Assembly: GCA_937927915.1 (NCBI GenBank)
Contig: CALGKB010000001.1
Coordinates: 213,774 to 277,773, forward strand
From: an uncultured Pseudanabaenaceae cyanobacterium
Lineage (GTDB): Bacteria; Cyanobacteriota; Cyanobacteriia; Pseudanabaenales; Pseudanabaenaceae
Reading direction: 5' to 3'
Length of the DNA: 64,000 nucleotides
A program made the translations under genes and the position numbers. The notes below the pieces were generated by a model. The model saw only the letters and a list, made by a program, of their open reading frames with translations. It had not been told where the DNA came from and did no database searches. How positions within the stretch are numbered: position 1 is the stretch's first letter; every line of letters starts with the position of its first letter. Shown here piece after piece: positions 45,656 through 53,665 of the stretch.

Positions 45656-46282
45656 ATGCCAGCCCCCAACCGTTCCCTGCGCAATACTTTCGCCCGCTAT
45701 GAATCGATGCGGTTACAGGCATTGTTGCCCCCCGAATTGCAAGCATGGGTCAAAGTCATCCAGGCGGATGGGGTGCGCCCCAAACTCATCTCCTGTGAGG
45801 AGGCAGGGGGAGACGAGGTAGTGATTTTAATCGATATGCCCCGGTGGGAGCGTCTCTCGGAAGACCAGCGCAATCTCCTGTTCTGGCACGAGGTAGCACG
45901 CATTCAAAATGACAACGTGCCTAAGGATGGCTGGGAAGTGGCTGCCCTAGCAGTGGGGTTGGGAGGCGCAGTAGGTGAACTGTGGGTACAGAACGGCGCA
46001 TTATTTGTGGCAGCTCTAGCGGTTTGTGCGGTAGCGGGATTTCAACTCTGGCGCAAGGGCACGACTAAGAAAGATATTCGCCGCTTGATTGAGGCTGACC
46101 AGGGGGCAATTCGCCTAGCGGTCAAAAATGGCTACAAACTCCCCGATGCCTACAAGAGTTTGGGGACAGCCTTAAAAACTATGCTCAACCAGGCTAAGGG
46201 CAGACAGAAGATGGTATTAGAGGCGCGCTTGGAAGCTCTAAGGGCAGATGCCGCCCGTGCCAAACGGAATTACGATGGTTGA
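45656..46282 (+). CDS. DUF3318 family protein
   Basis: 208 residues. The N-terminal half has the cyanobacterial DUF3318 pattern: RNTFARYESMRLQALLPPEL, VILIDMPRWERLSEDQRNLL and FWHEVARIQND, where the HE pair resembles a degenerate metallopeptidase site. Two hydrophobic segments follow (WEVAALAVGLGGAVGELWV, GALFVAALAVCAVAGF), then a basic helical tail. Function is unknown. ATG is preceded by AAAGGAG 20 bp upstream, rather far, so the exact start is moderately sure. Confidence 0.8.
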   Translation: MPAPNRSLRNTFARYESMRLQALLPPELQAWVKVIQADGVRPKLISCEEAGGDEVVILIDMPRWERLSEDQRNLLFWHEVARIQNDNVPKDGWEVAALAVGLGGAVGELWVQNGALFVAALAVCAVAGFQLWRKGTTKKDIRRLIEADQGAIRLAVKNGYKLPDAYKSLGTALKTMLNQAKGRQKMVLEARLEALRADAARAKRNYDG

Positions 46283-46303
46283 AGTCGCTCTGAGGAACAG
46301 TCT

Positions 46304-46699
46304 ATGCGCATTCTCCATACTATGCTGCGGGTGGGGGATTTAGAAAAGTCCCTTGATTTTTACTGCAATGTCCTAGGCATGAATCTCATTCGCCGCAAGG
46401 ATTACCCTAGTGGGCGCTTTACTCTGGCATTTGTGGGCTATGGCTCCGAGGAGGAGGGGGCGGTAATCGAGCTGACCCACAACTGGGATACTTCTTCCTA
46501 CAACCTGGGGGATGGCTTTGGGCACGTGGCTTTGGGGGTAGAGGATATTTACAGTGCCTGTCAGGCAATTCGGGAGAAGGGAGGCAAAATTGTACGGGAA
46601 CCTGGTCCCATGAAACACGGCACAACGGAAATTGCCTTTGTGGAAGACCCCGACGGCTACAAGATTGAATTGATTCAACTAAAGAATCGTCAAGACTAA
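46304..46699 (+). CDS. gloA: Lactoylglutathione lyase (glyoxalase I)
   Basis: 131 residues, starting [20 protein letters not shown]. The four metal ligands are present: His5, Glu56 (VIELTHNW), His74 (GFGHVALGV) and Glu122 (DGYKIELIQ). The FYCNVLGM and [16 protein letters not shown] motifs are also typical. It isomerises the hemithioacetal of methylglyoxal and glutathione. Length is that of the short Ni-dependent class. Confidence 0.95.
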   Translation: MRILHTMLRVGDLEKSLDFYCNVLGMNLIRRKDYPSGRFTLAFVGYGSEEEGAVIELTHNWDTSSYNLGDGFGHVALGVEDIYSACQAIREKGGKIVREPGPMKHGTTEIAFVEDPDGYKIELIQLKNRQD

Positions 46700-46704
46700 G
46701 TCCT

Positions 46705-47535
46705 TTGCGGTACGGGAATTCCTGGCTTTTGCGTTTAGGAGTAGGCATCACGGGGCTATTTGTCCTGGTTGCTCTCCTCACTCCTCTGTTGGTCCGATCG
46801 GGTCTCCTCTATGACCCCAATGCCTTCCTGGACTTTCCCGTGCATTCCCCTCCCTCTTGGTCCCACTGGCTGGGCACGGATTTGCAGGGGCATGATGTGT
46901 TGGCGCGGGTGCTGGCGGGCAGCGGGGTAGCTCTGCAGGTGGTGTTCTTGTCGACATTGGTGAGTGTCACGATCGGTCTACCCCTGGGTTTGTGGAGTGG
47001 CTATAGTGGCGGCTGGCTCGATCGTCTCCTGGTCTTCCTCATGGATGCTATCTATACAATTCCCAGTCTGCTGTTATCCATTGCTATTGCTTTTGTGGTG
47101 GGCAAGGGGGTGGGAAACGCTGTAGTGGCGCTGAGCGTGGTGTACATTCCGCAGTATTTTCGTCTGTTGCGCAATCAGACCATTAGTGTCAAAAATGAAC
47201 TCTACGTTGAAGCAGCCCGATCGTTGGGAGCCAGTCAATTGTGGATTTTATGGCGCTATGTTTTACCCAATGTGTTGCCCAGCTTGCCCGTTTTACTGAG
47301 CTTAAATAGTGCTGATGCCGTGTTGACTTTAGCAGGCTTGGGCTTTTTAGGCTTGGGCGTACCGCCCGAGATACCAGAGTGGGGGCATGACCTCAAACAA
47401 GCCCTCGATGCTCTATCTACGGGGGAGCCGATTTGGTGGACAACTATTTTTCCTGGCTTAGCCCTTGTGCTCTTGGTAACTGGCTTATCGCTGGTGGGAG
47501 AGGAGTTAAAAACTGTCCGCCCCAACAGAAGTTAG
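46705..47535 (+). CDS. Peptide/nickel-type ABC transporter permease (DppC/OppC family)
   Basis: 276 residues with about six helices. The N-terminal OppC region has GTDLQGHDVLARVLAGSG, and the ATPase-coupling EAA motif is EAARSLGASQLWILWRYVLP, ending in GLGFLGLGVPPEIPEWG. The start is TTG 46705, five bases after the gloA stop. No DppB, DppD/F or binding-protein genes are adjacent, so the other subunits must be elsewhere, as is common in cyanobacteria. Confidence 0.88.
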   Translation: MRYGNSWLLRLGVGITGLFVLVALLTPLLVRSGLLYDPNAFLDFPVHSPPSWSHWLGTDLQGHDVLARVLAGSGVALQVVFLSTLVSVTIGLPLGLWSGYSGGWLDRLLVFLMDAIYTIPSLLLSIAIAFVVGKGVGNAVVALSVVYIPQYFRLLRNQTISVKNELYVEAARSLGASQLWILWRYVLPNVLPSLPVLLSLNSADAVLTLAGLGFLGLGVPPEIPEWGHDLKQALDALSTGEPIWWTTIFPGLALVLLVTGLSLVGEELKTVRPNRS

Positions 47536-47763
47536 GAGTTGCTCTACTTACCAACCCATTGTTTGGGATCGTTACAGAGGGGTGTATCTTCCCACTCCTT
47601 TTGCAATGCCCCTTGATAGGCTTCTACATTGGGAATTTGACGGGCATAGAACTGGCTACCTCTTCGCACTTTTGGCTACTGTGGCGACAGAATTGCTCCG
47701 CTGGGCAAAAAGCAAGCAGCGTGCAAATTATCGGTGCGCTACATTCCCTGTAGGTTGTTCGTC

Positions 47764-47769
47764 TATAAT
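47764..47769 (+). promoter_or_regulatory. Candidate -10 element for pdhB
   Basis: TATAAT lies 24 bp before the pdhB ATG. No good -35 is at the right distance. The rest of the 258-bp spacer (47536-47793) contains a coding-like frame discussed in the findings. Confidence 0.3.
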
Positions 47770-47793
47770 GGGCAAGCGGAATTTAAGAAACTT

Positions 47794-48774
47794 ATGGCAG
47801 AGTACACCTTTTTTAACGCTCTACGGGCAGCTCTGGATGAGGAAATGGCAAGGGATGCCAGGGTGTTTGTATTAGGGGAAGATGTGGGGCATTACGGCGG
47901 CTCTTACAAGGTGACCAAAGACCTCTACAAAAAGTACGGTGAATTGCGCTTGCTGGATACCCCCATTTGTGAAAACAGTTTTACGGGATTGGCGATCGGG
48001 GCGGCGATGACGGGTTTACGCCCAGTGATTGAAGGGATGAATATGGGTTTTTTGCTCCTGGCGTTTAATCAGATTGCTAACAATGCGGGGATGCTGCGCT
48101 ATACATCGGGGGGCAATTTCAAAATTCCCTTGGTGGTGCGGGGTCCAGGGGGCGTAGGCAGAAATTTGGGGGCAGAACACTCCCAAAGGCTGGAGGCTTA
48201 TTTCCAAAATGTGCCTGGGATCAAGATGGTGGCTTGCTCTACACCCTACAATGCCAAGGGTCTCCTCAAGTCGGCAATCCGCGATGATAATCCTGTGATT
48301 TTCTTTGAACACGTCCTCCTCTACAACCTCAAGGAAAATCTGCCGGAGGAAGAATACCTCCTGCCCTTGGACAAGGCGGAAATCGTGCGGCGGGGCAAGG
48401 ATGTCACGATCGTCACCTATTCGCGGATGCGCTACCATGTCCTCAAGGCACTGGAAACCCTCCTGCCCAAGGGCTATGACCCTGAAGTGATTGACCTGAT
48501 CTCCCTCAAACCTTTGGATATGGACACGATCGGGGCTTCCCTGCAGAAAACCCATCGCTTGATCATTGTGGAAGAAGATATGCGCTGTGGGGGGATTGGA
48601 GCAGAAATCATTGCCTCCATTAACGATCGGTTTTTTGATGAGTTAGATGCTCCGATCGTGCGGCTGGCAGCTAAGGATGTCCCCACGCCCTACAACACCA
48701 GGCTGGAAAATTTGACGATTCCGCAACCCGCTGATATTGTGGCGGCTGTGGAAGAACTGCTGGGGGGTTCCTAA
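47794..48774 (+). CDS. pdhB: Pyruvate dehydrogenase E1 component, beta subunit
   Basis: 326 residues from ATG 47794 ([20 protein letters not shown]); the frame is open to 47734 but the extra residues have no family match. Characteristic blocks: [59 protein letters not shown] and [17 protein letters not shown]. It contributes the ThDP-binding partner face of E1 with PdhA (10623-11633). The two genes are unlinked by 36 kb. Confidence 0.95.
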   Translation: MAEYTFFNALRAALDEEMARDARVFVLGEDVGHYGGSYKVTKDLYKKYGELRLLDTPICENSFTGLAIGAAMTGLRPVIEGMNMGFLLLAFNQIANNAGMLRYTSGGNFKIPLVVRGPGGVGRNLGAEHSQRLEAYFQNVPGIKMVACSTPYNAKGLLKSAIRDDNPVIFFEHVLLYNLKENLPEEEYLLPLDKAEIVRRGKDVTIVTYSRMRYHVLKALETLLPKGYDPEVIDLISLKPLDMDTIGASLQKTHRLIIVEEDMRCGGIGAEIIASINDRFFDELDAPIVRLAAKDVPTPYNTRLENLTIPQPADIVAAVEELLGGS

Positions 48775-48791
48775 GCCTTGCTGCAACACTC

Positions 48792-50435
48792 ATGCTAATT
48801 GTCACCTACCCCCCACCCCAACATATCACCACCAGTGACCGCATTTTTATTCTGGGTACTGCCCCCAGGAGCGGCAATGTATTAGTGAATGGCAAAGCAA
48901 TTCGTCGCAGTGAGTTGGGGCATTTTGCCCCTAGCTTTCCCCTCCGCCTAGGCAGGAATGAGTTTACGGTGGTCTATGGACAGGAGAGCAAAAAATTGGT
49001 TATCAGTCGACTGCCCGCTGTCCCCCCGCCGCCCCTAGTTGGTTTTGTCCCCGCTGCCCTCTTTCCAGCCCAAAGGGTGGTTGTGCCCCCAGGGGAGTTG
49101 CTCTGTTTTCAAGCTATTGCTGCCCCTAACGCCCAGGTGACGGTCTCTAGCTCCCACTGGCAAATGGCACTTGCCCCTGGGGATTCTCTAGTGTTGCCCC
49201 CCAACCACGCTGTCCTCACCCATAGTGCCCAACTCTCCCAGCCCCAAGGGGGTCTCTATCAGGGCTGTACCCGCCAAGCCAGCAACGGCAAATATACCTA
49301 CACATGGCAACGGGGGGAGCGCACTATAACTGCCCAAGCCCCAGGGGAAATCATTATTCGCGAAACTTTCCCCCGCATTGTGGTCACCACCGATCAGGCG
49401 ATTATCCGATCGGGTCCTGGCACGGACTATTCTCGTTTAACGCCTTTGCCCCAGGGTACCCAAGCTGCGGTGACGGGACAGACGGGCAATTGGCTACGGT
49501 TAGAGTATGGGGGCTGGATTGAACAGAAGGATACCAGGGTGATAGAGGGAGTGACTCCAGTACGGAGTGTTATTCGGGGCATCAGTAGTCGGCTGCGGGG
49601 AGAGACAACAGAGATTCTTTTCCCCCTGGAAGTGCCTGTACCCATCAGCATCCGCCAGGAAGCGCAAAAACTGGTGTTGACCTTACACCATGTTACCGCC
49701 CAAACCGATACTGTTTTCCTAGTCACCAATCCCCTCATCGAAAGGTTAGATTTTTACCAAGTCGGTCCCGATCGGGTGGAATACACTTTGACGTTCAAAA
49801 CGCAACAGCAGTGGGGCTACAGTACCCGTTACGAGGGCAATACCCTGGTGCTCAGTCTGCGCCATCCCCCCGCCAGGGCAAAAGTGTTACTTGATCCAGG
49901 GCATGGCAGTGCCAATGATTTGGGGGCAAGGGGACCGAACGGCTATCCCGAAAAGGATGTGACATTGAAGGTGGCGAAATTGCTTGCCCGCAATCTACAA
50001 GCAAGGGGCATGGAGGTGATTTTAACCCGATCGACGGATGTAGACCTGTTTCCCCAACAACGGGCAGAAATGATTAGGCGCCTTAAACCTACGATCGCCC
50101 TGAGTTTGCACTACAACGCCCTCCCTGACAACGGCGATGCGGAAAACACCCAGGGGATCGGCACGTTTTGGTACCACCCCCACAGTCATAACCTCGCCCA
50201 GTTTTTACACGACTATCTCACCAGTAAACTTAACCGCCAGTCCTACGGCGTATTTTGGGGTAACCTTGCCCTCACCCGTCCTGCCATTGCTCCCGCTGTC
50301 CTCCTGGAACTTGGTTTTATGACCCACCCCCAGGAATTTGGCTGGATTACTGACCCCCAGGCACAACAGAAATTAGCAGAGACCCTAGGGGAAGCGATCG
50401 AGGTATGGTTACGCCGTCAAACAGCCCCCAATTAA
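48792..50435 (+). CDS. N-acetylmuramoyl-L-alanine amidase with SH3b domain
   Basis: 547 residues. The first 190 residues are a beta-rich region without a clear signal peptide. A bacterial SH3 segment follows ([31 protein letters not shown]), then an AMIN-like beta segment and a C-terminal Amidase_3 domain. The zinc ligands and catalytic Glu are visible: His in [11 protein letters not shown], Glu in [10 protein letters not shown], His in [10 protein letters not shown] and Glu in [11 protein letters not shown]. It cleaves the amide between muramic acid and the peptide stem in cell division or remodelling. Its stop shares four bases (TTAA) with the convergent hisF. Confidence 0.9.
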   Translation: MLIVTYPPPQHITTSDRIFILGTAPRSGNVLVNGKAIRRSELGHFAPSFPLRLGRNEFTVVYGQESKKLVISRLPAVPPPPLVGFVPAALFPAQRVVVPPGELLCFQAIAAPNAQVTVSSSHWQMALAPGDSLVLPPNHAVLTHSAQLSQPQGGLYQGCTRQASNGKYTYTWQRGERTITAQAPGEIIIRETFPRIVVTTDQAIIRSGPGTDYSRLTPLPQGTQAAVTGQTGNWLRLEYGGWIEQKDTRVIEGVTPVRSVIRGISSRLRGETTEILFPLEVPVPISIRQEAQKLVLTLHHVTAQTDTVFLVTNPLIERLDFYQVGPDRVEYTLTFKTQQQWGYSTRYEGNTLVLSLRHPPARAKVLLDPGHGSANDLGARGPNGYPEKDVTLKVAKLLARNLQARGMEVILTRSTDVDLFPQQRAEMIRRLKPTIALSLHYNALPDNGDAENTQGIGTFWYHPHSHNLAQFLHDYLTSKLNRQSYGVFWGNLALTRPAIAPAVLLELGFMTHPQEFGWITDPQAQQKLAETLGEAIEVWLRRQTAPN

Positions 50436-51199
50436 GAAATTTCCCTGATGGGCACGGCAGCTTGTTGCAGATAATTTTTAATTTCTCTGATAGTGAGTTG
50501 CCCATAGTGCAAGAGGGAGGCGAGGAGGGCGGCACTGGCTTTCCCCTCTGTCAGGACTGTCTCGATGTGTTGGCAATTCCCTGCTCCCCCGGAGGCAATC
50601 ACAGGTACACTGACCCGATCGGCAATCTCTCTAGTTAACTCCAGGTCATAGCCTGCCTGGGTGCCGTCCGCATCCATACTGGTTACCAGCAGTTCCCCTG
50701 CCCCCCGCGCCACTACTGACGCTGCCCACTGCACAGCATCTAGACCTGTGTTCTCCCTGCCCCCCCGCACATACACATCCCAACCCGACCGATCGGGGCG
50801 CCTTTTGGCATCGATGGCGATGACTATGCACTGACTGCCAAAACGATGAGCAGCTTGATTGACTAAGTCAGGATTTTTCACAGCTGCGGAATTGAGACTG
50901 ACCTTGTCTGCCCCCGCCCGCAACAACTGCCCGATCGTTTCCAAGTCACGGATACCCCCCCCTACGGTTAGGGGGATAAAAACCTGTTCTGCCGTGCGCC
51001 GCACAACATCTATGAAAATTTGGCGGTCTTCATGGGTAGCAGTGATGTCCAAAAACACTAGTTCATCTGCCCCCTCTCCGTTGTAACGTTGGGCTAACTC
51101 TACAGGGTCCCCCGCATCTTTTAGTCCTACAAAATTTACCCCCTTTACCACTCTGCCCCCTGTGACATCCAAACAGGGAATAATTCGTTTTGCTAACAT
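50432..51199 (-). CDS. hisF: Imidazole glycerol phosphate synthase, cyclase subunit
   Basis: 255 residues from ATG 51199 ([20 protein letters not shown]). Catalytic Asp11 (CLDVTGG) and Asp130 (VIAIDAKRR) are present, as are the phosphate-binding GGGIRDL and IASGGAGN loops of the (beta/alpha)8 barrel. It uses ammonia from HisH to make IGP and AICAR. hisH lies 650 bp away on the opposite strand, beyond hsp20. Confidence 0.96.
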   Translation of the reverse strand: MLAKRIIPCLDVTGGRVVKGVNFVGLKDAGDPVELAQRYNGEGADELVFLDITATHEDRQIFIDVVRRTAEQVFIPLTVGGGIRDLETIGQLLRAGADKVSLNSAAVKNPDLVNQAAHRFGSQCIVIAIDAKRRPDRSGWDVYVRGGRENTGLDAVQWAASVVARGAGELLVTSMDADGTQAGYDLELTREIADRVSVPVIASGGAGNCQHIETVLTEGKASAALLASLLHYGQLTIREIKNYLQQAAVPIREIS

Positions 51200-51333
51200 A
51201 ATTCCCTCGGCACTTGTTAAGAATTTTAACAGAGGTTCGGTTAGCCAGAGAAAAATTAGTCCAGACAACCCTACCCCCCTCTTGCCCTAGGTTTGTTATG
51301 GTGGAAGTGTCACGCAGGTGACAAAAAATAAAG

Positions 51334-51340
51334 AAGGAGG
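51334..51340 (+). promoter_or_regulatory. Ribosome-binding site that fixes the hsp20 start
   Basis: AAGGAGG lies nine bases before the ATG at 51350 but only three before the in-frame ATG at 51344, so the second ATG (MALVRYQPFREFD) is the likely start. Confidence 0.6.
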
Positions 51341-51349
51341 TAGATGAAT

Positions 51350-51784
51350 ATGGCTTTGGTACGTTATCAACCCTTCCGCGAATTCGATGCTATCCAAAAA
51401 GAAATGAACCGCCTCTTCGACAGCCTGTTTGCGACGGCAGAAAGTGTTTCTCCCTATGCTTTTATGCCCGCTGCAGAGCTGGAAGAAACTAACGAAGCTA
51501 TTAACTTGCGTCTAGAGTTACCTGGTATTGACCCCAAAGAATTGGACATCCAAGTAACTGCTAATTCCGTATCTATTACTGGGGAACGGCGCTCCGAGTC
51601 TAAGACCACAGAAGATGGTGTCACTCGCTCTGAATTCCGCTACGGCAAGTTCCAACGTGTAATTCCTCTGCCTGCCCGGGTACAAAACAACCAAACCAAG
51701 GCTGAATACAAAGATGGTATCCTCCATCTCACCCTGCCCAAGGCAGAAGAGGAAAAGAACAAGGTGTTCAAAGTCACCCTCTAA
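51350..51784 (+). CDS. hspA: Small heat shock protein, Hsp20/alpha-crystallin family
   Basis: 144 residues: MALVRYQPFREFDAIQKEMN at the start, a Met/Asn-rich N-terminal arm, and an alpha-crystallin domain (AINLRLELPGIDPKELDIQV, GVTRSEFRYGKFQRVIPLP, AEYKDGILHLTLPKAEEE). The IXI-like C-terminal motif is weak. It prevents aggregation of unfolded proteins and in cyanobacteria also protects thylakoids. No CIRCE element is visible upstream. A strong terminator follows. Confidence 0.95.
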   Translation: MALVRYQPFREFDAIQKEMNRLFDSLFATAESVSPYAFMPAAELEETNEAINLRLELPGIDPKELDIQVTANSVSITGERRSESKTTEDGVTRSEFRYGKFQRVIPLPARVQNNQTKAEYKDGILHLTLPKAEEEKNKVFKVTL

Positions 51785-51810
51785 TGCAAGGTTCTGGTGC
51801 GATCAGTGGT

Positions 51811-51834
51811 GCCCCCCGATCGGGGGCTTTTTTT
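51811..51834 (+). terminator. Rho-independent terminator after hsp20
   Basis: GCCCCC and GGGGGC form a six-pair stem around CGATC (51811-51827), followed directly by seven T (51828-51834). It sits 27 bp after the hsp20 stop and 18 bp before hisH, so it isolates hsp20 from the following genes. It is the clearest intrinsic terminator in the window. Confidence 0.88.
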
Positions 51835-51851
51835 ATGGCAAGATATTGGGC

Positions 51852-52493
51852 ATGAAGATTTTATTGCTTGATTCGGGGGTTGCCAATCTCCACTCGGCGG
51901 CAAAGGCTCTGCAGTGGGGCGGCGCCGTTGTAGAAATTAGCGATCGCTACCAGGATTTTGCCCAGGCAAGGGCGATCGTTTTACCTGGCGTGGGGGCATT
52001 TGATGCCGGCATGGCCGCACTGGCAGCTAAGGATTTGATTTATCCCCTGCAGGATTGGGCGGCAGCAGGAAAACCGCTCTTGGGTATTTGTCTGGGGTTG
52101 CAGCTGCTGTTTGAGCGGTCAGCGGAAGGGGAAAAAGAAGGACTGGGCATTCTAAACGGGGAAGTGCGGCGCTTACCCTCTATCCCTGGTGTTCCCTTGC
52201 CCCATATGGGCTGGAATCGCTTGCAAATATCACCAGGCGGTGTGTTGTGGCAAGGATTACCTCCCCGTCCTTGGGTGTATTTTGTCCATTCCTACTACGT
52301 TGACCCCCTCGATAAATCGATCGTGACTGCTACGACGGACTACGGTGGTTTCCATCCCCCTGTGGCAGTGGGGCAAGGCAATATCATGGGTTTACAATTC
52401 CATCCGGAAAAATCGGGCCCGATCGGGCTACAAATTCTGCAAAATTTCGTCCAGTATGTGGCAGTGGCAAGAGGTGATTATGCACAAATTTAG
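51852..52493 (+). CDS. hisH: Imidazole glycerol phosphate synthase, glutamine amidotransferase subunit
   Basis: 213 residues from ATG 51852 (MKILLLDSGVANLHSAAKAL). The class I amidotransferase triad is complete: Cys80 in GICLGLQLLF, and His184 and Glu186 in LQFHPEKSG. It supplies ammonia to HisF in histidine synthesis. Translation must start after the hsp20 terminator, so it needs its own promoter in a very short space or readthrough. The next gene overlaps it by 14 bp. Confidence 0.96.
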   Translation: MKILLLDSGVANLHSAAKALQWGGAVVEISDRYQDFAQARAIVLPGVGAFDAGMAALAAKDLIYPLQDWAAAGKPLLGICLGLQLLFERSAEGEKEGLGILNGEVRRLPSIPGVPLPHMGWNRLQISPGGVLWQGLPPRPWVYFVHSYYVDPLDKSIVTATTDYGGFHPPVAVGQGNIMGLQFHPEKSGPIGLQILQNFVQYVAVARGDYAQI

Positions 52494-52974
52494 TGGGGCT
52501 TTAGCTTTGATACTCAGCAGTTGCCTGACACAACCCATCTTTGCCCAAGCAGGATCGGGCTTTATTTTGTTTGGCGATGTGCGGGACCGTGCCCTTAACT
52601 ACACCCTCGATGACGGCAATGCCAAAAACACCGATCGCTATTTCCTGGACCTCAAACCGCAACGCTTCAAAATTGGGCAAATCATTATCAACATCCCCGC
52701 AACCTTTGACGGCAGATTTGACCCCGATCGGATGGAAGTGCGTATCAAAGATAAACCTGTGGCATTGCGCAGTAAAAAACTGGATATGGAAACCCGCCGT
52801 ATTGAGCTTGTGGTTGCCGAACCCGTCCCCCCCAATGTGCCTGTGACGATCGTGTTGGCAGGGGTCACCAATCCCTATTTTCCTGGCATTTACAAATTTG
52901 ATGCCAATCTAATCAGCGCCGATGAGCAGCCCATCCTGCGTTACGTAGGGTCATGGGTGATTGATTTTAACTGA
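52480..52974 (+). CDS. DUF2808 family protein, secreted
   Basis: 164 residues starting MHKFSGALALILSSCLTQPI with a signal peptide ending near FAQA. The mature part is predicted beta-rich, with the DUF2808 pattern DLKPQRFKIGQIIINIPATF, DPDRMEVRIKD, RRIELVVAEPVPPN and NPYFPGIYKFDANL. The family is found mainly in cyanobacteria and has no known function. It overlaps hisH by 14 bp. Confidence 0.82.
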   Translation: MHKFSGALALILSSCLTQPIFAQAGSGFILFGDVRDRALNYTLDDGNAKNTDRYFLDLKPQRFKIGQIIINIPATFDGRFDPDRMEVRIKDKPVALRSKKLDMETRRIELVVAEPVPPNVPVTIVLAGVTNPYFPGIYKFDANLISADEQPILRYVGSWVIDFN

Positions 52975-53039
52975 TGGCTTGGCAGGAGTCGCCCCCAGGG
53001 TGTACAGTTAATCTCATGTCGTTAATATGGGAGCTTAAT

Positions 53040-53138
53040 ATGCAACTTTCTGATGCCCAAGTGTTTACAGCCCTAGTGGTTGCCCTCTTCCCCGCTGTTA
53101 TGGCGGCACTGTTGGGTTCTGCCCTGGCTAACGAATAA
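53040..53138 (+). CDS. psaM: Photosystem I reaction centre subunit XII (PsaM)
   Basis: A 32-residue protein encoded just before 53150, too short for a routine ORF cutoff. It starts MQLSDAQVFTALVVALFPAV and has one membrane helix. PsaM proteins begin MALTDTQVxxALVIALxPAVLA, so the Asp-x-QV, ALV and PA positions agree. The C-terminus (AALLGSALANE) differs from the usual AFRLxTELYK. GGGAG at 53029-53033 is six bases before the ATG. PsaM is a single-helix subunit at the trimer-contact side of PSI. Confidence 0.75.
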   Translation: MQLSDAQVFTALVVALFPAVMAALLGSALANE

Positions 53139-53149
53139 CTCACACCAAC

Positions 53150-53665
53150 ATGGCTACCAGAAAAAAAACCTCGGTTCGGCAGACTCATCAATCACAGGTG
53201 CAGCGACAAGCTCGCCCCCCACAGCCACCGCAGGTACAACAAAATCCCATAGGCAGTAAGGTCACACCTTTCCCTGGCAGGGATACTTCTGGTAGCTTTA
53301 TTCCCCCTGAGACCAAATTTCGCCTGCAGCAGGAACGCCATACCCTGGGGCGCGCCCTGGAAATGGTGGGGGTCACGATCGCTAGTCTGCTTTTAGCAGG
53401 GGGGGCTGTCCTCGGCATTGTGAATTTGGCTAAGTATCAAAAGGTGCAACTCGATCGCCTAAAGGAACTCGATCGGGAAGTGGCGGCAATGGAAGCCCAG
53501 ATTGAGCTACAACGGGAGCGGCTAGCCCAGGCTTTTAGTACGGGGGGACAGCAGGATACCCTCCTCCACAGGGAAGGTTTTTTAGCCCCTGATGAGATGT
53601 CCATTAAACTAGTAGAAAAAGAGGGACAAACTATCCCTCCCCAGGTGACAGCAGATAGACGCTAA
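53150..53665 (+). CDS. Single-span membrane protein with coiled coil, unknown function
   Basis: 171 residues. The N-terminal 50 residues are basic and Gln/Pro-rich (QVQRQARPPQPPQVQQNP). One membrane helix at about 72-92 (VGVTIASLLLAGGAVLGIV) is followed by a coiled coil (LDRLKELDREVAAMEAQIEL) and a short tail. The topology resembles FtsL/DivIC-type division proteins, but there is no sequence evidence for that. It starts 11 bases after psaM and its stop overlaps the U32 start (TAATG). Confidence 0.68.
   Translation: MATRKKTSVRQTHQSQVQRQARPPQPPQVQQNPIGSKVTPFPGRDTSGSFIPPETKFRLQQERHTLGRALEMVGVTIASLLLAGGAVLGIVNLAKYQKVQLDRLKELDREVAAMEAQIELQRERLAQAFSTGGQQDTLLHREGFLAPDEMSIKLVEKEGQTIPPQVTADRR

Noticed and set aside
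51200..51343. CIRCE/HrcA operator before hsp20
   Set aside because: I searched by eye for TTAGCACTC and its inverted partner and did not find them; only a short AT-rich imperfect palindrome is present.
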